DNA of 64,000 nucleotides, taken from Actinomycetes bacterium (lineage in GTDB: Bacteria; Actinomycetota; Acidimicrobiia; Acidimicrobiales; RAAP-2). The stretch covers positions 1-64,000 of the forward strand of contig JAJZBK010000007.1 of the NCBI GenBank assembly GCA_021798955.1, in the 5' to 3' direction. Positions 22,143 through 31,273 of this stretch are shown piece after piece. The translations under genes were made by a program, and so were the position numbers. The notes under the pieces were generated by a model. The model was not told where the DNA came from and did no database searches. It was given only the letters and a program-made list of their open reading frames with translations. Position 1 is the stretch's first letter. Each line of letters opens with the position of its first letter.

Positions 22143-23381
22143 GTGAAGTCCTACCTGGTCGGCTACGTCGTCATCGCCGCCGTCGCCGTGGTGGCCGTGA
22201 TCGGGGCGGCGGCCTGGGGCCGCCACTCCGGGCGGCGAAGCTTGCAACAGCGCCTGGCCGCGCTGGCCAACCGGCTCGGCACCGTGCCACCCGAGGACGG
22301 AACGGTGGAAGCGGTGCTCTCCCACCTCGAGAAGATCACCGGCGAGGCATCCGAGGCGGTCACCGAGGCGAGCGCCGACGCCATCCGGCTGCGCAAGGCG
22401 CTCGACACCATGCCCCAGGGCGTGGTGGTGTGCGACGAGACGGGCCAGGTCGCCTTCCGCAACGCGCGGGCCGAGGCGATGATGGCCTCTCGCCACGGGG
22501 ATGCGCTCGCCACTCAGGCGGTGACCGAGCTGCTCGAGAACGCTTGGAGCGACGGGGGGGCAGAGCGGACCCTCGAGCTCTACGGACCGCCCCGCCAGAC
22601 CCTGACGGTGGGCACACGTCTCATCGACGACGGGAGGCGGCCGCTCGGGGTCATCGCCGTCATCGAGGACGTCTCCGAGCGGCGGCGCCTCGAGCAGATC
22701 CGCCGCGACTTCGTCGCCAACGTGAGCCACGAGCTGAAGACCCCGATCGGTGCCCTCGGGCTGCTCGCCGAGACGCTGACGTTCGAGCCCGATCCCGACA
22801 TCGCCCAACGGCTGGCCTCACGCATCCAGTCGGAGGCGTTCCGCGTGAGCCGGATCATCGACGACCTGCTCGACCTGTCGAGGATCGAGGCAGAGGCAGC
22901 TCCGCCCCGCGAGCCCATCCACGTCAACCTGGTCATGGCCGAAGCCGTCGAACGCGTCCGGTCCGCCGCCGAGCAACGGGGGGTGACGATCGAGCTCCAC
23001 GAGCCCGACCCGCCGGTCCACGTCCTCGGCGACCGGCGACAGTTGGTGTCAGCCATCCACAGCCTGCTCGAGAACGCGGTGACCTTCTCCTACGACGGTG
23101 GCGTGGTGACGGTGACAGGAGAGCGTCAGGACGGCGAGGTCCGCCTGGCCGTCACCGACCATGGGGTGGGCATCCCCGCCCGCGACCTCGACCGCATCTT
23201 CGAACGCTTCTACCGGGTCGACCATGGACGCAGTCGCGAAACGGGCGGCACGGGTCTCGGGCTCTCCATCGTCCGGCACGTCGCCGCCAACCACCAGGGG
23301 CGAGTCGACGTCGACTCGCGCGAAGGCGAGGGCTCGACCTTCACCCTCATCCTCCCGAGCCCCGACCGCGCCCTGGCCTGA
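22143..23381 (+). CDS. SenX3-like sensor histidine kinase
   Basis: 412 residues. One N-terminal transmembrane helix (VVIAAVAVVAVIGAAAWG), a coiled linker, a PAS domain (ALDTMPQGVVVCDETGQVAF), then the dimerisation box FVANVSHELKTPIGAL and ATPase motifs LLENAVTFS, VTDHGVGIP and TGGTGLGLSIV. The single membrane span with a cytoplasmic PAS matches SenX3/PhoR of actinobacteria, which control the phosphate response with RegX3. GTG 22143 is the only start before the membrane helix. The regulator gene follows after 5 bp. Confidence 0.85.
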   Translation: MKSYLVGYVVIAAVAVVAVIGAAAWGRHSGRRSLQQRLAALANRLGTVPPEDGTVEAVLSHLEKITGEASEAVTEASADAIRLRKALDTMPQGVVVCDETGQVAFRNARAEAMMASRHGDALATQAVTELLENAWSDGGAERTLELYGPPRQTLTVGTRLIDDGRRPLGVIAVIEDVSERRRLEQIRRDFVANVSHELKTPIGALGLLAETLTFEPDPDIAQRLASRIQSEAFRVSRIIDDLLDLSRIEAEAAPPREPIHVNLVMAEAVERVRSAAEQRGVTIELHEPDPPVHVLGDRRQLVSAIHSLLENAVTFSYDGGVVTVTGERQDGEVRLAVTDHGVGIPARDLDRIFERFYRVDHGRSRETGGTGLGLSIVRHVAANHQGRVDVDSREGEGSTFTLILPSPDRALA

Positions 23382-23386
23382 CGACC

Positions 23387-24163
23387 GTGACGACCGCGCC
23401 GCACCAGTCCCTCTCGCTGACCAAGGTGCTCTTGGCCGAGGACGAGGAGTCCTTCATCGACGCCCTCGTCGTCGGGCTCGCCCGCGAGGGTTTCGACGTG
23501 ACGGTTGCTCGGGACGGCAACGAGGCGATCCGCCTCTTCGACGAGGTGGCTCCCGACCTCATCCTCCTCGACCTCATGCTGCCCAAGCTGTCGGGGATCG
23601 ACGTCTGTCGGGCCATCCGGGCCCGCTCGTCGGTTCCCATCATCATGGTGACGGCCAAGGGGACCGAGATCGACACCGTCGTCGGGCTCGAGGTCGGAGC
23701 CGACGACTACGTGGCCAAGCCCTACCGGTTACGGGAACTGGTTGCACGGATGCGAGCGGTGCTGCGCCGGACGCCGTCCACCGATCCGGCCCCCCGGGCC
23801 GCCGCCGGTGTGGACCGCCCCGGCGGACGCCAACCCGCCGCCAGCTCGCAGCTCGAGGCCGGCGGGATCGTGGTGGACACCGACCGCCACCTCGTCTTCG
23901 TGCGCGGCGAGGAAGTCCACCTCCGCCGCAAGGAGTTCGAGCTCCTTACCCTGCTCATGGAGAACGTCGGCAGGGTGCTCACCCGTGACGTCCTCATCGA
24001 CCGCGTGTGGGGTGCCGACTACTACGGCGACACAAAGACGCTCGACGTCCACATCAAGCGCCTACGGTCCCACCTCGAAGAGGACCCGTCCTCCCCGCGG
24101 CTCATCACCACCATCCGTGGGGTCGGCTACCGCTTCGACGAGCCCCGGCCTCCCCAACGATGA
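23387..24163 (+). CDS. RegX3-like OmpR-family response regulator
   Basis: 258 residues. The receiver domain (KVLLAEDEESFIDALVVGL, LILLDLMLPKLSG, IMVTAKGTE, DDYVAKPYRL) has the phosphorylated Asp in LDLML. A 30-residue linker leads to an OmpR winged helix (HLRRKEFELLTLLMENVGR, VWGADYYGDTKTLDVHIKRL). It would be phosphorylated by the kinase encoded just before. The start is GTG 23387. In mycobacteria the same pair controls phosphate uptake, but no pst or phoU gene lies in this window. Confidence 0.85.
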   Translation: MTTAPHQSLSLTKVLLAEDEESFIDALVVGLAREGFDVTVARDGNEAIRLFDEVAPDLILLDLMLPKLSGIDVCRAIRARSSVPIIMVTAKGTEIDTVVGLEVGADDYVAKPYRLRELVARMRAVLRRTPSTDPAPRAAAGVDRPGGRQPAASSQLEAGGIVVDTDRHLVFVRGEEVHLRRKEFELLTLLMENVGRVLTRDVLIDRVWGADYYGDTKTLDVHIKRLRSHLEEDPSSPRLITTIRGVGYRFDEPRPPQR

Positions 24164-24174
24164 CAAGCCCCGGG

Positions 24175-24226
24175 GACGGGAAGCACAGGACGGGAAGCAC
24201 GTGACGGGAAGCACAGGACGGGAAGC
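24175..24226. repeat. 3.7 x 14 bp tandem repeat
   Basis: GACGGGAAGCACAG-type units repeat almost exactly in the convergent gap between regX3 and serS. The unit length is not divisible by three, in line with a non-coding position. No terminator hairpin is visible in the gap. Confidence 0.85.
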
Positions 24227-24305
24227 GCCGGACCAGGGTCCGGGGCCCGGCGACACGGGACACCAGAGGGTGCGGCCGGTGGCGCCATGACGGAGCGACG
24301 CCGGC

Positions 24306-25598
24306 TCAGCCGGCCGGTGGCGCGATGACAGTCGACCCGCCCAGATAGGGAGCGAGCGCCTCGGGGAGGACTACCGACCCATCGGCCCGTCGGCCCGTCT
24401 CGACCAGGGCCGCCCAGATCCGCGCCCACGCCAAGGCCGAGCCGTTCAGCGTGTGGACGAGCAGGGGGCTGCCACCCGCCGCCGGCCGGTACCGGATCGA
24501 GGCGCGACGGGCCTGGTAGTCCGTGCACCAGCTGACCGAGGACACCTCGAGCCACTGGTCGACGCCGGGGGCGTAGACCTCGAGGTCGAAGGTCCGAGCC
24601 GCCGAGAGCCCGAGGTCGCCGGCGCACAGGTCGAGGACGCGGTACTCGAGGCCGAGCTCCACGAGGAGCGACTCGGCCCGCTGCACCATGTCGCCGAGCA
24701 GGGCGGGCGCCTGCTCCTCGGTGCTGTAGGCGAACAGCTCGACCTTGTCGAACTCGTGGACACGGAGCAGTCCTCGGGTGTCGCGGCCGGCCGAGCCGGC
24801 CTCGCGTCGGAAGCACGCGGTGGCCGCCGTCAGCCGGACGGGCAGGCGCTCCTCCTCGAGGATGTCTCCCCGCAGCATCGAGGTGAGGGGCACCTCGGCT
24901 GTCGGGATGGCCCAGAGGTCGTCTCGCTCCAAGTGGTAGGCCTCGTCGGCGAACTTGGGGAGGTGGCCGGTCGACTGCATCGTGTCGGTGCGCACCAGGG
25001 TGGGAGGTCGCACCTCTTCGAAGGCGTCGGCGTGGTGGTCGAGGGCAAAGGCGGTGAGCGCTCGGAGCAGCCGGGCGCCCATCCCTCGGTAGAGGGGGAA
25101 CATCGACCCCGACAGCTTGGCGCCCCGCTCCATGTCGAGGATGCCGAGGGCGGCACCCACCTCCCAGTGCGGCACCCGCTGGGCGTCTTCGTAGACCGGA
25201 GAGACCTCGGGCCACCTCCGCACCACCACGTTGTCCTCGGGGCCAGCACCATCGGGGGCGTCGGGCGCGGGCAGGTTGGGCAGGACCAGGAGACGGCGAC
25301 GGAGCTCGTCGGCCACTGCCTCGGCCTGGCGGTCGGCTTCCGCCTGCTCGCCACCCACCTCTCGGCTCCGCTCGCTGAGCTCCGCGGCGCGGGCGTCGTC
25401 ACCGGCCCGACGGGCTTCGGCCACCTGACGAGAGATGGCTTTCACCTCGGCGCGCAAGTCGTCACGGCGCCGGGCCGCGTCGCGGGCGCGCTGGTCGAGC
25501 TCGGCCAGCGCCTCGACGTCGGCGGCAGCGATCCCCCGACGCCCCAGTGCAGCCTGCACACGTGAGGCGTCCTCCCTGAGCAGGCGGATGTCGATCAT
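24306..25598 (-). CDS. serS: Seryl-tRNA synthetase
   Basis: 430 residues, the normal length. The N-terminal coiled-coil arm starts MIDIRLLREDASRVQAALGR. The class II core has motif 1 around GARLLRALTAFAL, motif 2 TACFRREAGSAGRDTRGLLRV-like (FRREAGSAGRDTRG) and motif 3 NGSALAWARIWAAL. It charges tRNA-Ser with serine in the cytoplasm. ATG 25598 follows TACCGT by 9 nt with no Shine-Dalgarno, so it is likely leaderless. It is divergent from an ABC exporter. Confidence 0.95.
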   Translation of the reverse strand: MIDIRLLREDASRVQAALGRRGIAAADVEALAELDQRARDAARRRDDLRAEVKAISRQVAEARRAGDDARAAELSERSREVGGEQAEADRQAEAVADELRRRLLVLPNLPAPDAPDGAGPEDNVVVRRWPEVSPVYEDAQRVPHWEVGAALGILDMERGAKLSGSMFPLYRGMGARLLRALTAFALDHHADAFEEVRPPTLVRTDTMQSTGHLPKFADEAYHLERDDLWAIPTAEVPLTSMLRGDILEEERLPVRLTAATACFRREAGSAGRDTRGLLRVHEFDKVELFAYSTEEQAPALLGDMVQRAESLLVELGLEYRVLDLCAGDLGLSAARTFDLEVYAPGVDQWLEVSSVSWCTDYQARRASIRYRPAAGGSPLLVHTLNGSALAWARIWAALVETGRRADGSVVLPEALAPYLGGSTVIAPPAG

Positions 25599-25607
25599 GT
25601 CGGGACA

Positions 25608-25617
25608 ACGGTAGCGT
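25608..25617. promoter_or_regulatory. Overlapping divergent -10 elements
   Basis: TACCGT on the minus strand (25613-25608) serves serS at 9 nt, and TAGCGT on the plus strand (25612-25617) serves the ABC gene at 8 nt. The two hexamers share bases, so only one polymerase could occupy the site at a time. Confidence 0.45.
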
Positions 25618-25625
25618 GAGCCGCC

Positions 25626-26693
25626 GTGGACGACGTGCGCTCTTCCCCCCCTGTGCGCCCCGGCCCTGCCGTACGAACCGGTGCTGCCGTCGTGTGCGAC
25701 GGGCTGGTCGTCCGCTACGGCGATCGGGTCGCCGTCGACGGGCTCTCGTTCTCGGCGCAGACAGGCACGGTGACCGCCCTCCTCGGGCCGAACGGCGCCG
25801 GCAAGACCTCGACCATCGAGACCCTCGAGGGCTACCGACGGCCCAGCGCCGGGACCGTCTCGGTGCTGGGGCTCGATCCGGTGGCCGACCATGCTGCCCT
25901 CGTCCCCCGCCTCGGGGTCATGCTCCAGCAAGGGGGCGTCTACCCCTCCCTCACCCCGCGCCAGGTGCTCCGGCTCTTCGCCGCCTACTACGACGACCCC
26001 GAGGAACCTGAAGCCCTGCTCGAGCGGGTCGGCATCGCCCAGGTCGCCGCCACGCCAAGCCGGAGGCTGTCGGGAGGTGAGCGCCAGCGCCTTTCGCTCG
26101 CCCTTGCCTTGGTGGGCAAGCCATCGGTCGTCTTCCTCGACGAGCCCACTGCCGGCGTCGACCCCGAAGGTCGGCTGGCCGTGCGCGACGTCGTCCGCCA
26201 CCTACGCGACACCGGCGTGTGCGTGCTGCTCACCACCCACGAGCTGACCGAGGCCGAGCGCCTGGCCGACCGAGTGGTCATCATCGCCAAGGGTCGGACC
26301 CTGGCCGAGGGGACCCCGGCCGACCTCACCGCCCGGGTGGCTGACGGAGCCGTGCGGTTCACGGCACCCACCGGCATCGACACGACCAGCCTGTCCGGCA
26401 CGCTCGGGAACGGAGCTGTCGTGCGCGAAGCGGAGCCCGGCAGCTACGTCGTCACGCCCGCCGAGGGAACGAGCGTGCCCACCACCGTCGCCGCCCTGAC
26501 AGGATGGCTCGCCGAGGCAGGGCTGGCCATGGGGGACCTGCGCACCACCCGTTCGCTCGAAGAGGCCTACCTCGCCATCACCGGGACGGGCTCGTCAGGA
26601 GACGACGACGGAGCGGCCACCCGGAGCGACGACGGTGCCGGGCCGGGGAACCGCCCCCGTCGTCGACGGGCTGCCAGCCAGAGGGGCGCCTGA
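25626..26693 (+). CDS. ABC exporter ATP-binding protein
   Basis: 355 residues. Walker A is LLGPNGAGKTSTIE, the signature RRLSGGERQRLSLALAL and Walker B SVVFLDEPTAGVDPEGR, with the H-loop TTHELTEAE. This is the drug/antibiotic-type ABC-2 subfamily (CcmA/DrrA-like). The C-terminal 100 residues after the ATPase core end in a charged Asp/Arg-rich tail. GTG 25626 is 8 nt from TAGCGT. The downstream permease ATG overlaps the TGA, so the two form one exporter with unknown cargo. Confidence 0.85.
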   Translation: MDDVRSSPPVRPGPAVRTGAAVVCDGLVVRYGDRVAVDGLSFSAQTGTVTALLGPNGAGKTSTIETLEGYRRPSAGTVSVLGLDPVADHAALVPRLGVMLQQGGVYPSLTPRQVLRLFAAYYDDPEEPEALLERVGIAQVAATPSRRLSGGERQRLSLALALVGKPSVVFLDEPTAGVDPEGRLAVRDVVRHLRDTGVCVLLTTHELTEAERLADRVVIIAKGRTLAEGTPADLTARVADGAVRFTAPTGIDTTSLSGTLGNGAVVREAEPGSYVVTPAEGTSVPTTVAALTGWLAEAGLAMGDLRTTRSLEEAYLAITGTGSSGDDDGAATRSDDGAGPGNRPRRRRAASQRGA

Positions 26694-27439
26694 TGCGGGC
26701 GCTCGCCGCCCAGGTCCGCGCCGAGTTGACCATGCTGGTGACCAACGGCGAGAGCCTCTTCCTCACCGCCGGGATCCCGGTGCTCTTCCTGCTGTTCTTC
26801 TCGACGGTGCACGTGCTGCCCACCGGGACGCGCCACCCGGTCGACTTCTTGGTGCCGGGCATCCTCGCCCTTGCCGTCATGTCGTCGTCGCTGGTGGCCC
26901 TGAGCATCGGTACGGGCTTCGAGCGCGGCTACGGCGTCCTGAAGCGCCTCGGCACGACACCGCTCGGCCGTCCCCGCCTGCTCGCCGCCAAGATCGTCAC
27001 CGTCGTCGTCGTCGAGCTCGTCCAGGCCGTGGTGGTGGTAGCCGTGGGCTACGGGCTCGGTTGGCACCCCGGCGGGGTCGGGGGAGGCGGGGGTGCCGTC
27101 GGCATCGGCGCAGCGGTGGGCGCCATGGTGCTCGGCTCGTTGGGCTTCGGCGGCATTGCCCTGGTTTTGGCCGGCCGGCTCAAGGCCCTCGTCAACCTGG
27201 CCGTCTCCAACAGCCTCTTCGTCGTGCTCCTGCTGGTCGGGGGGATGTTGGTGCCCCTCTCCAAGCTGCCGGGCTGGCTGGCCGGAGTCGCCCGGGTACT
27301 TCCTGCCTCGGCGCTCGCCGACGCGCTCCACCGGGCGCTCGGCACACACCTCGCGGTCACGGCAGGCGACTGGGCGGTGCTGGCGGCCTGGGCCGTCGCT
27401 GCCCCGCTGGGTGCCGCCCTGCTCTTCCGCTGGGAGTGA
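26693..27439 (+). CDS. ABC-2 type exporter permease
   Basis: 248 residues with six hydrophobic segments, among them LTAGIPVLFLLFFSTVHV, FLVPGILALAVMSSSLVALS, IVTVVVVELVQAVVVVAVGY and LFVVLLLVGGMLVPLSKLPG. This is the membrane half of an ABC-2 transporter in the same translational unit as the ATPase. The LVPLSKLPGWL turn after the fifth helix is typical of the family. A Gly-rich loop (about 120-130) is poorly conserved. It converges with a thioredoxin-like gene. Confidence 0.85.
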   Translation: MRALAAQVRAELTMLVTNGESLFLTAGIPVLFLLFFSTVHVLPTGTRHPVDFLVPGILALAVMSSSLVALSIGTGFERGYGVLKRLGTTPLGRPRLLAAKIVTVVVVELVQAVVVVAVGYGLGWHPGGVGGGGGAVGIGAAVGAMVLGSLGFGGIALVLAGRLKALVNLAVSNSLFVVLLLVGGMLVPLSKLPGWLAGVARVLPASALADALHRALGTHLAVTAGDWAVLAAWAVAAPLGAALLFRWE

Positions 27440-27490
27440 GCCGGTACCAACAGCGCCGGGGCCGGTACGGGCTGTGGGCGACCGTTCCGC

Positions 27491-28171
27491 TCAGCGTGCC
27501 GTGTTGGCGAGGACCGACACCCAGTGGTCGAGCTCGGCGGCGTCGAGAGCGCCCAGGTGACGACCGAGGATGCGCCCGTCGGCAGCGATGAAGAAGGTGT
27601 CGGGCTCGCCGGTGAGCCCATACGCGCGGGAGAACACAGCGAGTGTCGTGTCTGCGCCCACCGGATAGGGGGTCCCGGCTTTGGCCACGAAGGCGGCTCC
27701 GCCTGCAGCGTCAGCGACGTCGACCCCGACGAACTGCACCGGGCTGTGGTCTGCCGCAGTGGCCCGGGCGGTCCGGGCGAACAGCGGCGTCTCGCGCACG
27801 CACGGCGGGCACCACGAGGCGAAAAAGTTGAGGACCACCGGACGGTGACGGTCGACCCCGAGGGCATCGAGGTTGACCGGGGCTCCCCCGCGTACCGAGG
27901 GAAGGGTGAAGTCAGGGGCGCGTGTCCCCACGGCAGCCACGGGCGCCGCGCTCTTCGTGCCCACGCCGACGAACAGGTAGACGGCGAGCCCGACGGCAGC
28001 GACGGCGCCGACCAGCAGGGATCGGAGGTGACGAGCACGGCGTGGGCGGGCGGCGCCGGTGTGCGGCAGCCGGCCCGTCGGGTCGACCGGAGACGGTGTC
28101 GTGCCTTCGGGTCTTCCGAGCTCGGTGGCCGACGGCCGCCCGGTGCCAGAGGCTGCCGACCGCTCGGTCAC
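27491..28171 (-). CDS. Membrane-anchored TlpA/ResA-like thioredoxin
   Basis: 226 residues. About 50 basic cytoplasmic residues precede a transmembrane helix (LLVGAVAAVGLAVYLFVGVG) and an exported AhpC/TSA-redoxin domain with the CxxC site NFFASWCPPCVRETP. Such proteins keep cysteines reduced outside the membrane, for cytochrome c or CuA-centre assembly. The GTG start shares a base with the ctaB stop (TAGTG), which supports a role in cytochrome oxidase maturation. Longer frames upstream are artefacts. Confidence 0.8.
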   Translation of the reverse strand: MTERSAASGTGRPSATELGRPEGTTPSPVDPTGRLPHTGAARPRRARHLRSLLVGAVAAVGLAVYLFVGVGTKSAAPVAAVGTRAPDFTLPSVRGGAPVNLDALGVDRHRPVVLNFFASWCPPCVRETPLFARTARATAADHSPVQFVGVDVADAAGGAAFVAKAGTPYPVGADTTLAVFSRAYGLTGEPDTFFIAADGRILGRHLGALDAAELDHWVSVLANTAR

Positions 28172-29073
28172 TACCGGACGAAGACGCCGACGGCCATCGC
28201 CACGAAGAGCAGCGTCAAGTAGGTGATCGAGTAGCCGAACACCGTCATGGCCGCCTTGGGCGTGGCCCGCAGACGGAACTGGACCACGAGGACCAGGAAG
28301 ATCCCCCCGAGGACCGCCGCACACGCCACGTAGACCACGCCGAGATGACCGACGGCGGCGACGACGAACGACACGGCGACCAGGCCCACCGTGTAGGCGA
28401 CGATGGAGGTCGCCGTCCGCCGGGTCGACGCCACGGCCGGGAGCATGGGCACGTTGACAGCCCGATAGTCGTCTTGGTACTTGACGGCAAGGGCCCAGAA
28501 GTGGGGTGGGGTCCAGATGAAGATGAGGGCGAAGAGGGCAACCGGGGTCCAGCTGAGGGAACCGGTGACCGCCGACCACCCGACGAGGACCGGAACTGCC
28601 CCCGCTGCTCCGCCGATCACGATGTTCTGGCTGCTCGAGCGCTTCAGCCACAGCGTGTAGACGAAGACGTAGAAGAGCGTCGCCGACACCGCCAGACACG
28701 CGGACAGCAGGTTGACCGCCGCCCACAGCTCGGCGAAAGCCACCACCTCGAGGCCAAGCGCGAAGACGAGGGCCTGTCGGGGAGTGAGCACCCCGGTGAC
28801 CAGAGGACGATTGCGGGTCCGGTGCATGACCCGGTCGATGTCCCGGTCGATCACCATGTTGAGAGCGTTCGCTCCACCAGCGGCGAGCGCCCCACCAGCC
28901 AGGGTGGCCACCATCAGCCAGACGGGCGGAAGGCCTCGCTGGGCCACGAACATGGTGGGCAGGGTGGTGACGAGCAGCAGCTCGATGATCCGAGGTTTGG
29001 TGAGGGCGATGTAGGCGGCGAGGCGCGCGTTGCGGACGCGGGCGCCCTCGAGGGCCACAGCCGGGGTGTTCAC
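28171..29073 (-). CDS. ctaB: Protohaem IX farnesyltransferase (haem O synthase)
   Basis: 300 residues of the UbiA prenyltransferase family with about nine membrane helices. The first Asp-rich motif is NMVIDRDIDRVMHRTRNRP, and IWTPPHFWALAVKYQDDYR is the second conserved loop. It attaches a farnesyl tail to haem B to give haem O for terminal oxidases. GTG 29073 follows TAGGCT by 6 nt. It is divergent from ctaA, the next enzyme, and overlaps the thioredoxin-like gene. Confidence 0.93.
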   Translation of the reverse strand: MNTPAVALEGARVRNARLAAYIALTKPRIIELLLVTTLPTMFVAQRGLPPVWLMVATLAGGALAAGGANALNMVIDRDIDRVMHRTRNRPLVTGVLTPRQALVFALGLEVVAFAELWAAVNLLSACLAVSATLFYVFVYTLWLKRSSSQNIVIGGAAGAVPVLVGWSAVTGSLSWTPVALFALIFIWTPPHFWALAVKYQDDYRAVNVPMLPAVASTRRTATSIVAYTVGLVAVSFVVAAVGHLGVVYVACAAVLGGIFLVLVVQFRLRATPKAAMTVFGYSITYLTLLFVAMAVGVFVR

Positions 29074-29110
29074 CCCGACAGCCTACGGCGAGCCCCTGCG
29101 AGCCGGCAAC

Positions 29111-29164
29111 GCGCCGGCAGCCGGACCAGGCGGTGGGCGGAGCGCCGGCAGCCGGACCAGGCGG
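29111..29164. repeat. Two 23-bp copies in the ctaB-ctaA gap
   Basis: GCGCCGGCAGCCGGACCAGG-type copies lie at 29111-29133 and 29142-29164, 31 bp apart, between the divergent ctaB and ctaA promoters. Duplication of a regulatory site or a simple tandem duplication are both possible. Confidence 0.7.
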
Positions 29165-29207
29165 CAGCGGGTGGCAGTGGCGAGGGCACCCCGGGCAACG
29201 GCGCCGG

Positions 29208-29213
29208 TACGAT
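29208..29213 (+). promoter_or_regulatory. -10 element of ctaA
   Basis: TACGAT stands 9 nt before the GTG start of ctaA with no Shine-Dalgarno between, giving a predicted leaderless message. Confidence 0.45.
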
Positions 29214-29222
29214 GGTTGGCCG

Positions 29223-30203
29223 GTGCTCTCCACGCGTGTCGGACCCCGGACCTTCCTGCGGCTCGCCCAGGCGACGGCGGTCGTCATCCTGCTCAACATC
29301 GTGAGCGGCGCCTCGGTGCGCTTGTCCGACTCGGGCCTCGGTTGCCCCGACTGGCCCGACTGCACGCGGAGCCAGGTCACCCCACCGCTCCGGTTCCATG
29401 CCCTCATCGAGTTCGGCAACCGGATGGTGGTCGTGGTCCTCGTCGTGCTGTGCGGGGCGACGGTCCTGGCGGCGTGGCGGCGACGTCCCTACCGGCGTGA
29501 CCTCACCTGGCTGTCGGTCGGGCTCATCGTCGGCGTGCTCGCCGAAGCAGGGGTGGGTGCAGCCGTCGTCTACTCGAAGCTCAACCCGTACGTCGTCATG
29601 GGCCACTTCATGGTGGGGGTGGGCCTGCTCGGCGTCGCCCTCGTCCTCGCCATGCGAGCCGGCCACGCCGAGGGGCGGGGAACGCCCGCGGTGCCCCACC
29701 GGGCCCTCGTCATGGTCCGGGTGCTGATCGCCCTCCTCGTCGTGGCCATGGTGGCCGGCACGGCGACCACCGGGGCGGGCCCGCACGCCGGAGGGCCGGG
29801 AGCGAAGCGGATCCCCGTCGACCTCGTCGACATGACCCGCACCCACGCGGAGATCGTCCTCGCAACCGGGGCGTTCCTCCTGGTCGTCCTGTGGTGGCTC
29901 TGGCGCCACGACGTGCCGGCGGACATCCAGCAGCGCGGGCACGTCCTGCTGGGCGTCATGGTCATCCAGGGGATCGTGGGCTACACGCAGTACTTCACGC
30001 ACCTCCCCGCCGTGCTGGTGGGGATCCACGTCTTCGGCGCCTCGGTGGTGTTCTCGACGCTGCTGTGGTTCCACCACGACCTGTCCCGTCACCGGCCCGA
30101 ACCAGAGCTCGCCACCGAGGGCCTCGAGGCGCTTGGCCTCGAGGCTGCGAAGGGGCCACCGGAGAACGAGCCCCTGGCGGGGACCCCGGCGAGGGTCCGG
30201 TGA
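29223..30203 (+). CDS. ctaA: Haem A synthase
   Basis: 326 residues with eight membrane helices. The CtaA signatures are present: [19 protein letters not shown] with its Cys pair, [23 protein letters not shown] and [11 protein letters not shown] with histidine ligands, and [20 protein letters not shown]. It oxidises haem O to haem A. The C-terminal 35 residues are an Ala/Glu/Pro tail. The stop overlaps clpS (GTGA), so housekeeping proteolysis genes share the transcript. Confidence 0.92.
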   Translation: MLSTRVGPRTFLRLAQATAVVILLNIVSGASVRLSDSGLGCPDWPDCTRSQVTPPLRFHALIEFGNRMVVVVLVVLCGATVLAAWRRRPYRRDLTWLSVGLIVGVLAEAGVGAAVVYSKLNPYVVMGHFMVGVGLLGVALVLAMRAGHAEGRGTPAVPHRALVMVRVLIALLVVAMVAGTATTGAGPHAGGPGAKRIPVDLVDMTRTHAEIVLATGAFLLVVLWWLWRHDVPADIQQRGHVLLGVMVIQGIVGYTQYFTHLPAVLVGIHVFGASVVFSTLLWFHHDLSRHRPEPELATEGLEALGLEAAKGPPENEPLAGTPARVR

Positions 30204-30553
30204 GCACTCCGGTGAGGGCCGCCGCTGCCGCTCGGGCAGCTCCGCTGGCCCGTGCCGCCGGAGCGGGCACGGCCCCGGTCGAGGTCGAACGGCCAGACGT
30301 CGGCGACTCCGCCACGACCGAGCGCCCGTGGCTGGTCATCGTGTGGAACGACCCGATCAACCTGATGTCCTTCGTCACCTACGTGTTCCAAAAGCTGTTC
30401 GGCTACTCGCGCGAGAAGGCGACCAAGCTGATGCTGGACGTCCACCTGAAGGGACGAGCCGTCGTGTCGTCGGGGACGCGCGAGCGGGCCGAGCTCGACG
30501 TCTACCGGCTCCACGAGCACGGGCTGTGGGCCACCATGGAGCAGTCGGGGTGA
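30200..30553 (+). CDS. clpS: ATP-dependent Clp protease adaptor ClpS
   Basis: 117 residues. The conserved core runs from [20 protein letters not shown] through [20 protein letters not shown] to [18 protein letters not shown]. ClpS binds N-degron substrates and delivers them to ClpA/ClpC. The N-terminal 45 residues are a flexible Ala/Arg extension that would insert into the ClpC ring. GTG 30200 overlaps the ctaA stop and its own TGA overlaps the next gene, so it is fully coupled. Confidence 0.93.
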   Translation: MSTPVRAAAAARAAPLARAAGAGTAPVEVERPDVGDSATTERPWLVIVWNDPINLMSFVTYVFQKLFGYSREKATKLMLDVHLKGRAVVSSGTRERAELDVYRLHEHGLWATMEQSG

Positions 30554-31059
30554 GCCGGCCGAGGGAGCCGATCTCACGCCGGAGCGACGGCCGCTACGAC
30601 GTCCGCATCGACCCGGGGGTACAGGCGGTGCTGGCGGCCGTGGCCACCCAGGTAGCCGGCCTGCTCGAGCACGACCGGGCCTCGACCGCCCGGGTCTTCC
30701 CACCCGCCTACGTCGGCCAGGACGACGAGACGGCAGCCCACGAGCGCTCCTACCGCGAGCTGGTCGACACCGCCCTCCGCTCCCACCACCACCAGGCGCT
30801 CGACCTGCTCGTGGCCACAGCCGAGCACGACACGATCTCCGCCGAAGAGCTCGGTGCCTGGCTGTCTGCCGTCGAGACGATGCGCCTCACCCTCGGCACC
30901 CGCCTCGACGTCAGCGAGGAGCTCGAGGCGCCCCATCCGAGCGATCCGACAGCTCCCGAGTTCGCCGTCTACGAGCTGCTCGGGGCCGTGCAGACGGCCA
31001 TCGTCGACGCCCTGGCCGCCGAGCTCCCCGACGACGGTCGGCCAGAGGGGAGCCTCTGA
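30550..31059 (+). CDS. DUF2017 (AosR-like) protein without cysteines
   Basis: 169 residues. The order clpS-DUF2017 matches Mycobacterium tuberculosis, where the DUF2017 protein AosR is a redox-responsive regulator that uses a CXXXC motif. This copy contains no cysteine, so it cannot use that mechanism. Recognisable segments are [39 protein letters not shown] and [19 protein letters not shown], all helical. The 4-bp overlap with clpS suggests a link to ClpS/Clp proteolysis. Confidence 0.8.
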   Translation: MSRPREPISRRSDGRYDVRIDPGVQAVLAAVATQVAGLLEHDRASTARVFPPAYVGQDDETAAHERSYRELVDTALRSHHHQALDLLVATAEHDTISAEELGAWLSAVETMRLTLGTRLDVSEELEAPHPSDPTAPEFAVYELLGAVQTAIVDALAAELPDDGRPEGSL

Positions 31060-31096
31060 CGCCTCTGCTAGGCTGGCGGGGCCCTGAGCGGGTCGA

Positions 31097-31169
31097 GCCC
31101 CCATCGTCTAGCGGCCGAGGACGCCGCCCTTTCAAGGCGGTAACACGGGTTCGAATCCCGTTGGGGGTG
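31097..31169 (+). tRNA. tRNA-Glu (anticodon TTC)
   Basis: 73 nt. The acceptor strands GCCCCCA and TGGGGGT pair with one G-T. The anticodon arm is CCGCC-CTTTCAA-GGCGG and the T-loop GGGTTCGAATCCC. CCA is not encoded. TAGGCT at 31071-31076 could be the -10 of the tRNA cluster. Confidence 0.95.
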
Positions 31170-31196
31170 CGGTACCCCAGCGGTAGTGCTGGTTGG

Positions 31197-31271
31197 GGAC
31201 CTGTGGTGCAGTTTGGAGTGCACGCCGGCCTGTCAAGCCGGAGGTCGCGGGTTCAAATCCCGTCAGGTCCG
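31197..31271 (+). tRNA. tRNA-Asp (anticodon GTC)
   Basis: 75 nt. The acceptor strands GGACCTG and CAGGTCC pair perfectly. The anticodon arm is CCGGC-CTGTCAA-GCCGG and the T-arm CGGGTTCAAATCCCG. CCA is not encoded. Confidence 0.95.
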
Positions 31272-31273
31272 CC

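Noticed and set aside
24127-25215. A 362-codon frame inside serS on the same strand
   Set aside because: An out-of-frame shadow of serS with Arg/Gly filler.
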